Assembly (NCBI RefSeq): GCF_000739015.1
Contig: NZ_JPUG01000025.1
Span: forward strand, 60,908-124,907
Origin: Microvirga sp. BSC39
Lineage (GTDB): Bacteria > Pseudomonadota > Alphaproteobacteria > Rhizobiales > Beijerinckiaceae
Reading direction: 5' to 3'
Length of the DNA: 64,000 bases
The translations under genes and the position numbers were made by a program. Shown here in pieces: positions 35,507-44,295 of this stretch (its first letter is position 1; every line of letters starts with the position of its first letter). The notes under the pieces were generated by a model. That model was not told the origin of the DNA. It searched no databases and saw only the letters and a list, made by a program, of their open reading frames with translations.

Positions 35507-35611
35507 GGGTCTAGCGCTACCATGACGGCCAGAGGTCGAGAAGTCCGGATTCCGGACCTGACGGGTTGCCCGCCCAAGGCTACCGAGGTGGCAGTTTTTC
35601 GGACAGCACCC

Positions 35612-36565
35612 ATGACCGCACAGCCCCGCAGCATTCTCGACCGCATCGGCAACACATCCCTCTTTGCCCTGCGCCACATCGTGCCGCCCAACGGCGCGCG
35701 CATTCTGCTGAAACTGGAGAGTGAGAATCCCACCGGCAGCATGAAGGACCGGATGGCGTTCGCCATGATCGAGGCGGCAGAGGCCGATGGGCGGCTCAGA
35801 CACGGCGGCACGGTCGTCGAATATACCGGCGGCAGCACGGGGGTATCGCTGGCGCTCGTCTGCGCCGTGAAAGGATACCCGCTCGACGTCGTAACGTCGG
35901 ACGCGTTCTCACAGGAAAAGCTCGACCACATGCGCCTGCTCGGCGCGACGCTCCACATCGTGAAGAGCGACGGCGGCCGCATGACGGAGAAGCTCACCAG
36001 GGACATGATCGAGCAGGCGCGCATCATTGCGGAAGAGAAAGGCTCGTTCTGGACCGACCAGATGAAGAACCGGGACCAGATCGCCGCCTATCACCGGATG
36101 GCGAACGAGATCTGGGAGCAGACGGACGGCCGGATCGACGGGCTCGTTCAGAGCGTCGGCACGGCGGCTTCGTTGCGCGGCATCGCTGAGCGCCTGCGGC
36201 ATCATCACGACGGTATCAGGATCGTGGCCGTGGAGCCTGCCGAGTCGGCGGTGCTCTCCGGCAGTCCATCGGGCGCGCACAAGATCGACGGCATCGGCGC
36301 GGGCTACGTGGTGCCGCTCTGGCAGCCGACGCTTGCCGATTTGATCGAGCGCGTCTCGACCGAGGAAGCCATGGCGATGGCGTTCCGCCTCGCCCGCGAG
36401 GAAGGCCTGTTCGCCGGCACCTCCACGGGCGCCAATGTCGTCGCGGCTCTGAAGCTCGCCGAACGGCTGGAGCCAGATGCCACCATCGTGACGGTGATGT
36501 GCGACACAGGCATGAAATACCTCAAGACCTTCGAGGCGAGGCTTGCAGCAAACCCGCGTGCCTGA
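35612..36565 (+). CDS. Cysteine synthase-like PLP enzyme
   Basis: 317 residues, fold-type II. Lys45 in ENPTGSMKDRMAF is the PLP lysine; EYTGGSTGVSLALVCA binds substrate; a late AGTSTGANVVAALK binds the phosphate. The protein is closest in style to O-acetylserine/O-phosphoserine sulfhydrylases, but the loop after Lys45 and DQMKNRDQIAAYHRM also fit the cystathionine beta-synthase-like branch. No serine acetyltransferase gene adjoins. It is divergent from the HxlR regulator and converges with an Lrp regulator 13 nt away. Substrate uncertain. Confidence 0.82.
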   Translation: MTAQPRSILDRIGNTSLFALRHIVPPNGARILLKLESENPTGSMKDRMAFAMIEAAEADGRLRHGGTVVEYTGGSTGVSLALVCAVKGYPLDVVTSDAFSQEKLDHMRLLGATLHIVKSDGGRMTEKLTRDMIEQARIIAEEKGSFWTDQMKNRDQIAAYHRMANEIWEQTDGRIDGLVQSVGTAASLRGIAERLRHHHDGIRIVAVEPAESAVLSGSPSGAHKIDGIGAGYVVPLWQPTLADLIERVSTEEAMAMAFRLAREEGLFAGTSTGANVVAALKLAERLEPDATIVTVMCDTGMKYLKTFEARLAANPRA

Positions 36566-36578
36566 TGCCGAAGCCGCG

Positions 36579-37055
36579 TCAGGGAACCGGCGGCAGGCGG
36601 CGCTTGACCGGCGAGGCCTTGACGATGGACGTGCTGGTCTGGGCGCGTTGCGCAATCCGCTCCAGGATCGGATCGAGCTCGTCGATGGAGCGCAGGAGAT
36701 AGCGCGCCACGAAGCAGTCGTCCCCGGTCACCTTATCGCATTCGATGACCTCGGGGCTCTCGATGAGAAGCTTCTCCACGTGGTGCAGCTGTCCCGGCAG
36801 GGGCCGGATGCGCACGATGGCGGTCAGGGTGTAGCCCAGGGCCTTCGGGTCGAGTTCGACCGTATAGGCACTGACCACGGTGCCCTCCTCCAGCCGCCGC
36901 AGCCGCTCGGCGACGCTCGGAGGCGATAGACCCACGCTGCGGGCGAGTTCCGCGTGGGACAGCCTGGCATTGCCGCTCAGGAGCCCGATCAGCGCCTGGT
37001 CGATCTCGTCCAGAACGGCACTTCTGCTTCTGAGGTTCTTTGCTGAAATCGCCAT
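36579..37055 (-). CDS. Lrp/AsnC family transcriptional regulator
   Basis: About 158 residues. The N-terminal helix-turn-helix is in LDEIDQALIGLLSGNARLSH through SVGLSPPSVAERLRRLEEGT, and the C-terminal RAM ligand-binding domain has YTLTAIVRIRPLPG and VIECDKVTGDDCFVARYLL. Such regulators bind amino acids. The ATG is taken over an in-frame TTG 15 nt earlier. It is divergent from a DMT transporter gene 98 nt away, an arrangement typical of Lrp proteins that control an amino acid exporter. Confidence 0.9.
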   Translation of the reverse strand: MAISAKNLRSRSAVLDEIDQALIGLLSGNARLSHAELARSVGLSPPSVAERLRRLEEGTVVSAYTVELDPKALGYTLTAIVRIRPLPGQLHHVEKLLIESPEVIECDKVTGDDCFVARYLLRSIDELDPILERIAQRAQTSTSIVKASPVKRRLPPVP

Positions 37056-37153
37056 TGCTTCGAAGGCCAAAAAGGTTGAACCGCTTTCGATCCTGAAAGT
37101 ACGCCGATCCCGGCAAAAGATAAAGTTCTGCCTTCATCACAGGAGGCGCAGCC

Positions 37154-38062
37154 ATGGGATTGCAAGTCAAGTTGTCGGGACGGCTGGAGATGATCGCCGC
37201 GATGGCGCTCTCGGGCACCATCGGGTACTTCGTCGTCGAATCCGGCCAGAGCGTCTGGAACGTGGTGTTCTTCCGCTGCCTGTTCGGGGCTTTGAGCCTG
37301 CTCGCCTATTGCCAGGTCAAGGGGCTTCTGGCGCCGTGGCCGTTCTCGACCCGGACGCTGATGCTCGCGATTTTAAGCGGCGCGGCCATCGTGCTGAACT
37401 GGGTGCTGCTATTCTCGTCCTACGGGCATGCATCGATCTCAATCGCCACGGCCGTCTACAACACGCAGCCGTTTTTCCTGATCCTGCTCGGGATGATCCT
37501 GTTCGGCGAGCGGCCGACGGGAGACGCGCTCGGCTTCATCGCGCTCGCGTTCCTGGGGCTCCTCATGGTCACGCAGGTCGAGGCCGGCGGTCTCTCATGG
37601 AGCAGCGGCTATGGAGTCGGGCTTCTGCAGGCCTTGGGAGCAGCCTTCCTCTATGCGGTGGCGTCCGTCATCGTGAAGCAGCTCAAGGGCATCCCGCCGC
37701 ACGTGATCGCGCTCGTGCAGGCCATGCTCGGCACCCTGATGCTTCTGCCGCTCGCCGACTTCTCCAGCCTGCCGACGCATTCCCTGCAATGGGGATACCT
37801 CGCGGTGCTCGGCGTGGTGCATACCGGGATCATGTACATCCTCCTGTATGCGGCGCTCCAGAAGCTGCCAACCCCAGTGATCGCCGTGCTGTCGTTCACC
37901 TATCCGGCCGTCGCCATTCTCGTCGATTACCTGGCCTATGGCCGCGACCTGTCGCTCGGCCAGTGGAGCGGCATCGGGCTGATCCTGCTCAGCAGCGCCG
38001 GGGTGAACCTCAAGTGGCGCCTCGGGCTCGCCCGTCCGAGGATCAGTTCCGCTCGGACGTGA
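37154..38062 (+). CDS. DMT-superfamily transporter (two EamA domains)
   Basis: 302 residues with ten predicted membrane helices in two EamA repeats. The N-terminal repeat includes [15 protein letters not shown] and a [18 protein letters not shown] motif; the C-terminal repeat ends [20 protein letters not shown]. Members mostly export amino acids, metabolites or drugs. The divergent Lrp-type regulator suggests an amino acid exporter. Its final 20 nt overlap the convergent trmD gene. Confidence 0.87.
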   Translation: MGLQVKLSGRLEMIAAMALSGTIGYFVVESGQSVWNVVFFRCLFGALSLLAYCQVKGLLAPWPFSTRTLMLAILSGAAIVLNWVLLFSSYGHASISIATAVYNTQPFFLILLGMILFGERPTGDALGFIALAFLGLLMVTQVEAGGLSWSSGYGVGLLQALGAAFLYAVASVIVKQLKGIPPHVIALVQAMLGTLMLLPLADFSSLPTHSLQWGYLAVLGVVHTGIMYILLYAALQKLPTPVIAVLSFTYPAVAILVDYLAYGRDLSLGQWSGIGLILLSSAGVNLKWRLGLARPRISSART

Positions 38063-38735
38063 GCAGATCCGGCCTTCTCTCACGCGTGATGCGCTCCGAT
38101 TCCTCGCGGCGCCAGCGCTCGATCATGGCATGGTTGCCGGAGAGCAGCACGTCGGGGATCGGCCGCCCTTCCCACTCCCGGGGACGGGTGTAGTGCGGGT
38201 ATTCGAGGCGGTTCGACTCGAAACTTTCCTCGGTGCCCGACGCCTCCTTGCCCATGACGCCGGGGAGCAGGCGCACGCAGGCATCGAGCACGATCATGGC
38301 GGCCATCTCACCGCCGGAGAGCACGTAGTCGCCGATGGAAACTTCTTGCAGACCGCGCGCCTCGATCACGCGCTCGTCCACGCCTTCGAACCGGCCGCAC
38401 ACGATGACGACGCCGGGGCCGGCGGCAAGCTCGCGCACATAGGTTTGCGTGAGCGGTTTTCCGCGCGGGCTCATGAGCAGCTTCGGGCGCGGATCGTTCT
38501 CGGGAACGTTCGCATCGATGGCGGAGGCCAGCACGTCGCAGCGGATCACCATGCCGGGGCCGCCGCCCGCCGGCGTGTCGTCGACGGTGCGGTGGCGGCC
38601 GAGGCCGTGGTCGCGGATGTTCTTCGCCTCAAGCGACCACACGCCACGGCTCAGCGCATCGCCGGAGAGCGACATCCCGAGCGGGCCTGGGAACATGTCG
38701 GGATAAAGGGTCAGGATAGTGGCGGAAAAGCTCAC
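38043..38735 (-). CDS. trmD: tRNA (guanine-37-N1)-methyltransferase
   Basis: 230 residues, slightly short of E. coli TrmD. The knot-forming SAM site is present: [27 protein letters not shown] and [20 protein letters not shown]. It methylates G37 of tRNAs reading CNN codons to hold reading frame. The start overlaps the rimM stop by 4 nt (ATGA), so the two are translationally coupled in the rpsP-rimM-trmD operon. The 3' end overlaps the convergent DMT gene. Confidence 0.96.
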   Translation of the reverse strand: MSFSATILTLYPDMFPGPLGMSLSGDALSRGVWSLEAKNIRDHGLGRHRTVDDTPAGGGPGMVIRCDVLASAIDANVPENDPRPKLLMSPRGKPLTQTYVRELAAGPGVVIVCGRFEGVDERVIEARGLQEVSIGDYVLSGGEMAAMIVLDACVRLLPGVMGKEASGTEESFESNRLEYPHYTRPREWEGRPIPDVLLSGNHAMIERWRREESERITRERRPDLLTSERN

Positions 38736-39520
38736 GCCTCATCCTCGGAATCAGGGGAGGATTTCGCCGGCTCGAACAGATCGTCGGGTGCTGCTGCCAC
38801 GACGCGCTTGGCGGCAATATCCACCACCGGCACGAAAGCCTTGGTGAAGGGCAGGAATGCGGTGGGGCCCCTTTGCGCCGGGGCGATTTCGAGAAGATCG
38901 CCGCCGCCGTAGTTGGGCACGTCGATGATGGTGCCGATCACCTCGCCGGCTTCGTTCTGAACCGGAAGTCCGATGAGATCGGCGAGCAGGAACTCGTCCT
39001 CTTCGTCAGGCGGCGGGAGCTTGTCGCGTTCGACAAAGAGCTGCACGCGGTTGAGCGCCTCGGCGGCCTCGCGCGTGGTGATGCCGTCGACGGCGGCGAT
39101 GAGAAGGTCCGGCGTACCGCCCGGGGCGGAGCGGACGGTCTTGAGGGAATAGGTTCGGCCGTTGGAGGCCTGAAGCGGCTTGTAATCGGCGATATCCCGC
39201 GGATCGCCGGTATGGGACTTCAGCCGCACCTCACCTTTCAGGCCATGAGCGCGACCGAACTCGCCCACGAGGACGAGGTTATCTCTCTCTCCCAGAACGG
39301 AGCGGCTACCCTCCCCTCGGATATCGGGTGTTCCCGATATCCGTTCCTTATCGCGCAAGTCGGGAACACCCGACTTGCTTGGGGGAGGGTCGGACCGCAG
39401 GTCCAGGGTGGGGTGGGAGCGCGACCTTGCAGGACGAGGTGTTTCCACCCCACCCCGCAGCTGCTCACGCAGCGTCGACCCTCCCCCTCCAGGGGAGGAT
39501 GGATTGCGCCCCCGCTTCAT
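38732..39520 (-). CDS. rimM: Ribosome maturation factor RimM with repeat-derived 5' extension
   Basis: The recognisable protein begins near residue 80 ([20 protein letters not shown]) and continues with a PRC-barrel domain ([20 protein letters not shown]). RimM helps 30S assembly. No ATG exists just before the conserved part; the frame stays open for some 80 codons back to ATG 39520, 8 nt after the rpsP stop. That extension is made of palindromic repeats (39319-39378, 39381-39500) and is Pro/Gly/Arg-rich. Translation may start at 39520, or at a TTG, CTG or GTG inside the repeat. The core is certain; the start is not. Confidence 0.9.
   Translation of the reverse strand: MKRGRNPSSPGGGGSTLREQLRGGVETPRPARSRSHPTLDLRSDPPPSKSGVPDLRDKERISGTPDIRGEGSRSVLGERDNLVLVGEFGRAHGLKGEVRLKSHTGDPRDIADYKPLQASNGRTYSLKTVRSAPGGTPDLLIAAVDGITTREAAEALNRVQLFVERDKLPPPDEEDEFLLADLIGLPVQNEAGEVIGTIIDVPNYGGGDLLEIAPAQRGPTAFLPFTKAFVPVVDIAAKRVVAAAPDDLFEPAKSSPDSEDEA
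39319..39378. repeat. Doublet of inverted hairpins inside the rimM 5' extension
   Basis: Two perfect 10-bp-stem hairpins lie 12 nt apart: GGATATCGGGTGTTCCCGAT-type (39319-39342) and GCAAGTCGGGAACACCCGAC-type (39355-39378). Their cores, CGGGTGTTCCCG and CGGGAACACCCG, are reverse complements, so the pair forms an inverted doublet like a BIME. Both fall in the open frame leading into rimM, giving the near-repeats SGTPDI and SGVPDL. Confidence 0.75.
39381..39500. repeat. GC-rich palindromic element, copy 1 (rimM 5' region)
   Basis: About 120 bp. GGGGGAGGGTC and GGGTGGGGTGGGAGCGCGAC on the left mirror CCACCCCACCCC, GACCCTCCCCCT and GGGGAGG on the right. Copy 2 is at 48712-48835 inside an RluA-type gene, in the same orientation. 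Read on the minus strand both are open in one shared frame ending HPxL...DPPP. Confidence 0.78.
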
Positions 39521-39528
39521 ATCGAAGC

Positions 39529-39891
39529 TTACGCAGCCTCGCCTTCGGAGCCGGCGGCAGCCGCGGCAGCCTTGGCGTCGGCGCGCTCCTGGGACTTCTT
39601 GCCCGGGACAGCCTTCTCAGGGTTGTTGCGGGCCGGACGCTTCATGAGGCCGGCGGCATCGAGGAAGCGCAGGACGCGGTCGGTCGGCTGGGCGCCCTTG
39701 GCAAGCCAGGCCTGGATCTTCTCGGTCTCGAGAACGATGCGGCCGGCGTCGTCCTTCGGCTTCATCGGGTCGTAGGTGCCGACCTTCTCGATGAAACGGC
39801 CATCGCGCGGGGAGCGCGAGTCGGCGACGACGATGCGGTAGTAGGGGCGCTTCTTCGCACCACCACGGGTGAGACGGATCTTCAGGGACAT
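39529..39891 (-). CDS. rpsP: 30S ribosomal protein S16
   Basis: 120 residues. [20 protein letters not shown] and [20 protein letters not shown] are diagnostic of S16. The C-terminus beyond about residue 82 is an Ala/Lys-rich tail, common in Alphaproteobacteria. The ATG follows AAAAGGAG, so upstream in-frame codons are discounted. It opens the rpsP-rimM-trmD operon, downstream of ffh by 68 nt. Confidence 0.97.
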   Translation of the reverse strand: MSLKIRLTRGGAKKRPYYRIVVADSRSPRDGRFIEKVGTYDPMKPKDDAGRIVLETEKIQAWLAKGAQPTDRVLRFLDAAGLMKRPARNNPEKAVPGKKSQERADAKAAAAAAGSEGEAA

Positions 39892-39959
39892 GGGATACTC
39901 CTTTTGGTGTCCTGTGATCAAACCTTGTGCCGCTCCAGATCAACCCGGAGCGACAAAAC

Positions 39960-41513
39960 CTATTTCTTCTTCCCGAATGGGAAGCCGCCGATGCCCGGCA
40001 GGCCGGGAATCTTGCCGCTGCCCAGACCGGGCAGGCCCGGCACGCCCTTCGGCATCGCCGGAAGGCCGCCCGCATTGCCGGGGAAGTCGGGCAGCTTGCC
40101 GCCCATCTGCTTCTGCAGGGCCTCGATCTGCTCCGGCGTCGGCTGGGGCATGCCGCCCATGCCGCCGCCGAGTCCGAACATCTTGCCGAGCTGGCCGGCC
40201 ATGCCCTTGCCCTTGCCGCCGCCCATCATCTTCATCATGTCGGCCATCTGGCGGTGCATCTTGAGGAGCTTGTTGATGTCCTCGACCTTCATGCCGGCAC
40301 CGGCGGCAATGCGCTTCTTGCGCGAGGCCTTGAGGATGTCGGGGTTGCGGCGCTCGGCCGGGGTCATGGAATCGATGATGGCGCGCTGGCGCTTGATGAC
40401 CCGGTCGTCGAGATTGGCGTTCTCGAGCTGCGACTTCATCTTGGCGATGCCGGGCAGCATGCCGAGCATGCCGCCGATGCCGCCGATCTTCTCCATCTGG
40501 GCCAACTGGTCGCGTAGATCCTCCAGGTCGAACTTGCCCTTGCGCATCTTGTCGGCCATGCGCTGGGCTTTTTCGGCGTCGAAATTCTCGGCGGCCTTTT
40601 CCACGAGCGAGACGATGTCGCCCATGCCGAGGATGCGGTTGGCGACGCGCGACGGATGGAATTCCTCCAGCGCATCCACCTTCTCGCCCGTACCGATGAG
40701 CTTGATCGGCTTGCCGGTCACGGCGCGCATGGACAGAGCGGCACCGCCGCGGGCGTCGCCGTCCATTCTCGTCAGCACGATGCCGGTGACGCCGAGGCGC
40801 TGATCGAAGGCCCGCGCGGTGTTGACCGCGTCCTGACCGGTGAGCGCATCGGCCACGAGCAGAACCTCGTGCGGGCCGGTGGCGGTGCGCACTTCGGCTG
40901 CCTCCACCATCAGGGCCTCGTCCACGGTGACGCGGCCCGCGGTGTCGAGCATGACCACGTCGTAGCCGCCGAGGCGGGCTGCCTCCATGGCGCGGCGCGC
41001 AATCTGCACGGCCGACTGCCCGGCGACGATGGGCAGCGTGTCGACGCCCACCTGCTTGCCCAGCACCGCGAGCTGCTCCATGGCGGCCGGGCGGCGGGTG
41101 TCGAGGGAGGCCATGAGCACCTTGCGGTTCTCGCGATCCTTCAGGCGACGGGCAATCTTGGCCGTGGTCGTGGTCTTACCCGAACCCTGGAGACCGACCA
41201 TGAGGATGCCCACGGGGGGCACCGCGTTGAGGCTGATCACCTCCGCGTCCGCGCCCAGCATTTCCACGAGCTGGTCGTGGACGATCTTGACCACCTGCTG
41301 GCCGGGAGAGACCGACTTGACCACCTCGGCGCCGACCGCGCGGGCGCGCACCTTGTCCGTGAACGAGCGCACGACCTCGAGGGCGACGTCCGCCTCGAGC
41401 AGGGCGCGGCGGACCTCGCGCAAGGCCGCGTTGACGTCTTCCTCGGTGAGAGCGCCGCGGCGCGTCAGCCCGTTGAGGATATTGGAAAGCTTATCGGACA
41501 GGCCTTCGAACAT
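39960..41513 (-). CDS. ffh: Signal recognition particle protein Ffh (SRP54)
   Basis: 517 residues with N, G and M domains. GTPase motifs: GLQGSGKTTTTAKIA (G1), DTRRPAAMEQL, LDTAGR, TRMDGDARGG and GTGEK. The M domain (about 330-440) binds 4.5S RNA and signal peptides and ends in a Met/Gly-rich tail (QMADMMKMMGGGKGKGM). It pairs with FtsY, encoded at 49.3 kb in this window. The ATG after AGAGGAA is used; an in-frame GTG 6 nt upstream overlaps the stop of the preceding gene. Confidence 0.97.
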   Translation of the reverse strand: MFEGLSDKLSNILNGLTRRGALTEEDVNAALREVRRALLEADVALEVVRSFTDKVRARAVGAEVVKSVSPGQQVVKIVHDQLVEMLGADAEVISLNAVPPVGILMVGLQGSGKTTTTAKIARRLKDRENRKVLMASLDTRRPAAMEQLAVLGKQVGVDTLPIVAGQSAVQIARRAMEAARLGGYDVVMLDTAGRVTVDEALMVEAAEVRTATGPHEVLLVADALTGQDAVNTARAFDQRLGVTGIVLTRMDGDARGGAALSMRAVTGKPIKLIGTGEKVDALEEFHPSRVANRILGMGDIVSLVEKAAENFDAEKAQRMADKMRKGKFDLEDLRDQLAQMEKIGGIGGMLGMLPGIAKMKSQLENANLDDRVIKRQRAIIDSMTPAERRNPDILKASRKKRIAAGAGMKVEDINKLLKMHRQMADMMKMMGGGKGKGMAGQLGKMFGLGGGMGGMPQPTPEQIEALQKQMGGKLPDFPGNAGGLPAMPKGVPGLPGLGSGKIPGLPGIGGFPFGKKK

Positions 41514-41515
41514 GA

Positions 41516-41731
41516 TCACTCAATTCCTCTTGCGATGAGAGGTACATCGCGATCCTCGATGGCTTTTTCAAAGTGGCGGATGGCCGCCTCGAACGTGTCG
41601 CGGCAGCCAGGATTGCAGAAGCCGACCACCTCGCCGCGATAGAGGGTGAGCGAATCCGCCGCGATCGGCTTCCCCGACCACGGGCAGGTCTCGTTGATCG
41701 CGTCCTCGATGCGCAAGGTCTTGTCCGACAT
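41516..41731 (-). CDS. Small YHS/TRASH-like cysteine protein upstream of ffh
   Basis: 71 residues. A compact metal-site pattern is seen: ETCPWSGKPI, then GEVVGFCNPGCRDTFEAAIR, i.e. one Cys followed by a CxxxC pair with aromatic context, as in YHS or TRASH domains that bind copper, heme or zinc. In related genomes such proteins are, I believe, mislabelled glutathione S-transferases. It ends within a few nt of the ffh start on the same strand and is likely cotranscribed. Function unknown. Confidence 0.72.
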   Translation of the reverse strand: MSDKTLRIEDAINETCPWSGKPIAADSLTLYRGEVVGFCNPGCRDTFEAAIRHFEKAIEDRDVPLIARGIE

Positions 41732-42000
41732 CAGCTACCATCCCAACGCGAAACCCAAATGAAAGCGCGCCCGAGGGCGCATCGCGCTGTCGGACGTTGA
41801 CCTCCAGCCTCTCGGGCTGGTCGGCGGCTCATAATGGGCTCGCTCTACAGATTTGCGGCCAGCCGATAAGGGAAAAGGGGGGCGGAGTCAAGGAAAAGGG
41901 CGGGAGCTGGAGGGTCTAAACTTGAAACCGGGTCCGTTCGACAGCCTATCGAATCCGGTCCTTGCCTCCTATATGCTTGGCACAAAGCATGGGAGACCAC

Positions 42001-42246
42001 ATGACGATCACCAAGAAGCTATTCTATCAAACCGCGCAAGGCCTTGGGAATGAGGATTGGTTCTATCTCGCACGGGATACCGGAACCGGACGAACATTCG
42101 TAATGCACGATTGGTCTCGCCTTAGCGGGAATAGCTATCAACCTGGATCGGCGGACATCGATCTAGAGGTCTTCCTCTCCGATAGAGGCGCATCTCAGGA
42201 CAAGCTCCGTGAGCTGATCGGCACACTTGTGACGGAGGAGGCCTGA
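42001..42246 (+). CDS. Small hypothetical protein
   Basis: 81 residues, not recognised. The sequence DWFYLARDTGTGRTFVMHDW and a final LRELIGTLVTEEA suggest a small alpha/beta domain. GGGAG lies 7-10 nt before the ATG, which supports real translation. It is less GC-rich than the surrounding core genes, is flanked by gene-poor DNA on both sides, and has no operon partner. Probably an accessory gene. Confidence 0.55.
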   Translation: MTITKKLFYQTAQGLGNEDWFYLARDTGTGRTFVMHDWSRLSGNSYQPGSADIDLEVFLSDRGASQDKLRELIGTLVTEEA

Positions 42247-42593
42247 TATCCAACGGCCCTAAGAGCCGAAAGCGCCTCGCTAAAGTGATTGGCAACGTCG
42301 CTTGTATTGCCCAGATCGCCATGGGCCAGACTGATCGTTCCCGTGCATGGAGAGCGAATGAAATTGAGACACCGCCGCTGAAGCTGGAGGGTCTCGAAAT
42401 ATCGAAGGACCTTCATCCCCAGTGTTACTGACGGCCGTAGCGAAGGGGAAGGGGATCCACCTGCACCCTCGGTACCACGGATCTCCTTTCCGGTCCTGCG
42501 GACCGACGGGGATGACACTCCCACCCTTGCCCACCCTTGCCGATCCGCTTCCGCATCCCCACGCTTAAAGCTTCGCCGAGGATCCCTGCACCG
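42247..42593. other. 347-bp gene-free region before the MBL-fold gene
   Basis: I see no supported gene here. The middle (42423-42516) is a diverged copy of the GTCATTCC...GGGGATGAC repeat. Next to it, CCCACCCTTG occurs twice in tandem near 42520-42540. The rest is of mixed composition with no clear promoter. Confidence 0.5.
42423..42516. repeat. Palindromic repeat, GTCATTCC...GGGGATGAC type, diverged copy
   Basis: The right end CGACGGGGATGAC and the central GAAGGGGAAGGGGATCCAC match the copy at 14158-14254; the left end (GTTACTGACGGC) is diverged. It lies in a gene-free region. Confidence 0.5.
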
Positions 42594-43658
42594 ATGAACC
42601 GCCGCACCCTGATCAAAGCGCTTGGCTTTCCCGTTGTCGCCGCCACGGGGGCGCTGGGCTGGATGACCGCCGCGCGCTCGAAGAACCGCTACTACGACGG
42701 CCCGGTCAGCGATCATTTCGACGGGGTGCGCTTCTTCACGCCGGGCCAGCCGCAGGACAAGGGCTTGCTTGAGCTCGCCCGCTGGCGGCTCGGCGGCGGA
42801 CGCAAGGACTGGCCGGAGAGCTTCCCGAGCCCGTTCCGGGACAAGCCTCCGGCGGAGGTGCCGGGCCTGCGCAGCGCGCTGATCGGCCACGCGTCGTTCC
42901 TGATCCAGGTGGCGGGCCTCAACATCCTCACCGATCCGGTTTTTTCCGACAGGGCGAGCCCGGTCTCCTTCGCCGGCCCCACGCGGGTCAATCCGCCCGG
43001 CATCGCCTTCGACGATCTGCCGCCCATCCACGTGGTGCTGATCACGCACAACCACTACGACCATCTCGACACCGAGACCCTAGGCCGGCTCTGGCAGCGG
43101 CATCGTCCGAAGATGATCGCTCCGCTCGGCAACGACGCGGTGATCCGGGCCGAGCATCCGGAGATCCCGGTCGAGACGCGGGACTGGGGCGGCTCGGTCG
43201 ATCTCGGCAACGGCGTCACGGCCCATCTGGAGCCCGCCTATCACTGGTCGGCGCGGGGCATCAACGACCGGCGCATGGCGCTCTGGTGCGCCTATGTGCT
43301 CATGACGCCGGCGGGCGTGATCTACCACATCGGCGATACGGGCTTTGGCGACGGCAAGATCTTCCATGCGGTGCGCGAACGCTTCGGCAAGCCTCGTCTC
43401 GCGCATCTGCCCATCGGCGCCTACGAGCCGCGCTGGTTCATGGAGCCGCAGCACATGAACCCGGACGATGCCGTGAAGGTGCTGCGCATCATCGAGGCCG
43501 AGCAGGCGCTGGGCCACCATTGGGGCACGTTCCGGCTCACCGATGAGGGCATCGAAGAGCCGCCGCAGGAACTCGCGACGGCGCTCCAGGCGGCCGAGAT
43601 TCCGGGCGACCGGTTCAGGGCGCTGCGGCCGGGTGAGGTGTGGTCACCGTCCGTGTGA
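42594..43658 (+). CDS. MBL-fold metal-dependent hydrolase with Tat-like N-terminus
   Basis: 354 residues. The metallo-beta-lactamase motif HNHYDHLD, a following GNDAV loop, YHWSARG and the late HIGDTGFGDG and GHHWGTF supply metal ligands. This set matches the NAPE-PLD-like/UlaG branch, which acts on phosphodiesters or lactones. The N-terminus MNRRTLIKALGFPVVAATGA has a twin-arginine and a hydrophobic stretch, so export by Tat or membrane anchoring is likely. The 3' end overlaps the convergent HAD gene by 44 nt. Substrate unknown. Confidence 0.83.
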   Translation: MNRRTLIKALGFPVVAATGALGWMTAARSKNRYYDGPVSDHFDGVRFFTPGQPQDKGLLELARWRLGGGRKDWPESFPSPFRDKPPAEVPGLRSALIGHASFLIQVAGLNILTDPVFSDRASPVSFAGPTRVNPPGIAFDDLPPIHVVLITHNHYDHLDTETLGRLWQRHRPKMIAPLGNDAVIRAEHPEIPVETRDWGGSVDLGNGVTAHLEPAYHWSARGINDRRMALWCAYVLMTPAGVIYHIGDTGFGDGKIFHAVRERFGKPRLAHLPIGAYEPRWFMEPQHMNPDDAVKVLRIIEAEQALGHHWGTFRLTDEGIEEPPQELATALQAAEIPGDRFRALRPGEVWSPSV

Positions 43659-44286
43659 GAATCGGCTTCGCGAGGTCCTGCGGAGCATCCACGAGGCAGG
43701 CGACGCCTGCTTCAATCAGTTCCTGCCGGGAGCCGTAGCCCCAGGTCACACCGATGCTTGCCAGCCCGTTGGCCTTCGCCCCGATGGCGTCGTGCTTCCG
43801 GTCGCCGATCATGACGGCGCCCGTTGGGTCGAAGCGCTCCTGCTCGATGATGTGCCGGATGAGATCGCGCTTGTCGGCGTTGCGGTTGTCGAGCTCCGAG
43901 CCGTAGATCTCGATGAAGAAGCGCGACAGGTCGAAATGATCGAGGATCCGTCGCGCGAAGACCTGAAGCTTCGACGTTGCCACATAAAGGCGGACGCCAT
44001 TCTCCCGAAGATCCTCGAGCAAGGCTGGGATGCCCGCATAAACCTCGTTCTCGTACAGGCCGACATCGCCGTAGCGTTCGCGATAGAGGCGCACCGCATC
44101 CTCCACCTGTTCCGCTCCGCCCAGGAGCTGCGTGAAGCCTGCAAAAATCGGCGGTCCGATCATCCAGGTCAGCTCGTCCGCCTCCGGAACGGGACGCCCC
44201 AGCTTTTCCAGAGCGTACTGGATCGACCGGGTAATGCCGGTCTTCGGGTCCGTTAGGGTCCCGTCGAGGTCGAAGAGCGCGATCAC
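43615..44286 (-). CDS. HAD-superfamily hydrolase (phosphoglycolate phosphatase-like)
   Basis: 223 residues. HAD motif I is ALFDLDGTLTDP with nucleophile Asp6 and Asp8; motif II is YVATSK; motif III and IV are KRDLIRH and MIGDRKHDAIGA. The cap is the helical type found in Gph and PgmB. It starts with GTG. In Rhizobiales a Gph is often linked to photorespiratory or DNA-repair phosphoglycolate removal; the actual substrate is not shown by sequence. It ends inside the convergent MBL gene and starts 9 nt after a secreted-protein stop on the same strand. Confidence 0.85.
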   Translation of the reverse strand: MIALFDLDGTLTDPKTGITRSIQYALEKLGRPVPEADELTWMIGPPIFAGFTQLLGGAEQVEDAVRLYRERYGDVGLYENEVYAGIPALLEDLRENGVRLYVATSKLQVFARRILDHFDLSRFFIEIYGSELDNRNADKRDLIRHIIEQERFDPTGAVMIGDRKHDAIGAKANGLASIGVTWGYGSRQELIEAGVACLVDAPQDLAKPILTRTVTTPHPAAAP

Positions 44287-44295
44287 TGAGGGTAT

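Noticed and set aside
34709..35611. Long N-terminal extension of the cysteine synthase-like gene
   Set aside because: It is the antisense of the HxlR regulator gene; the enzyme motifs start after ATG 35612.
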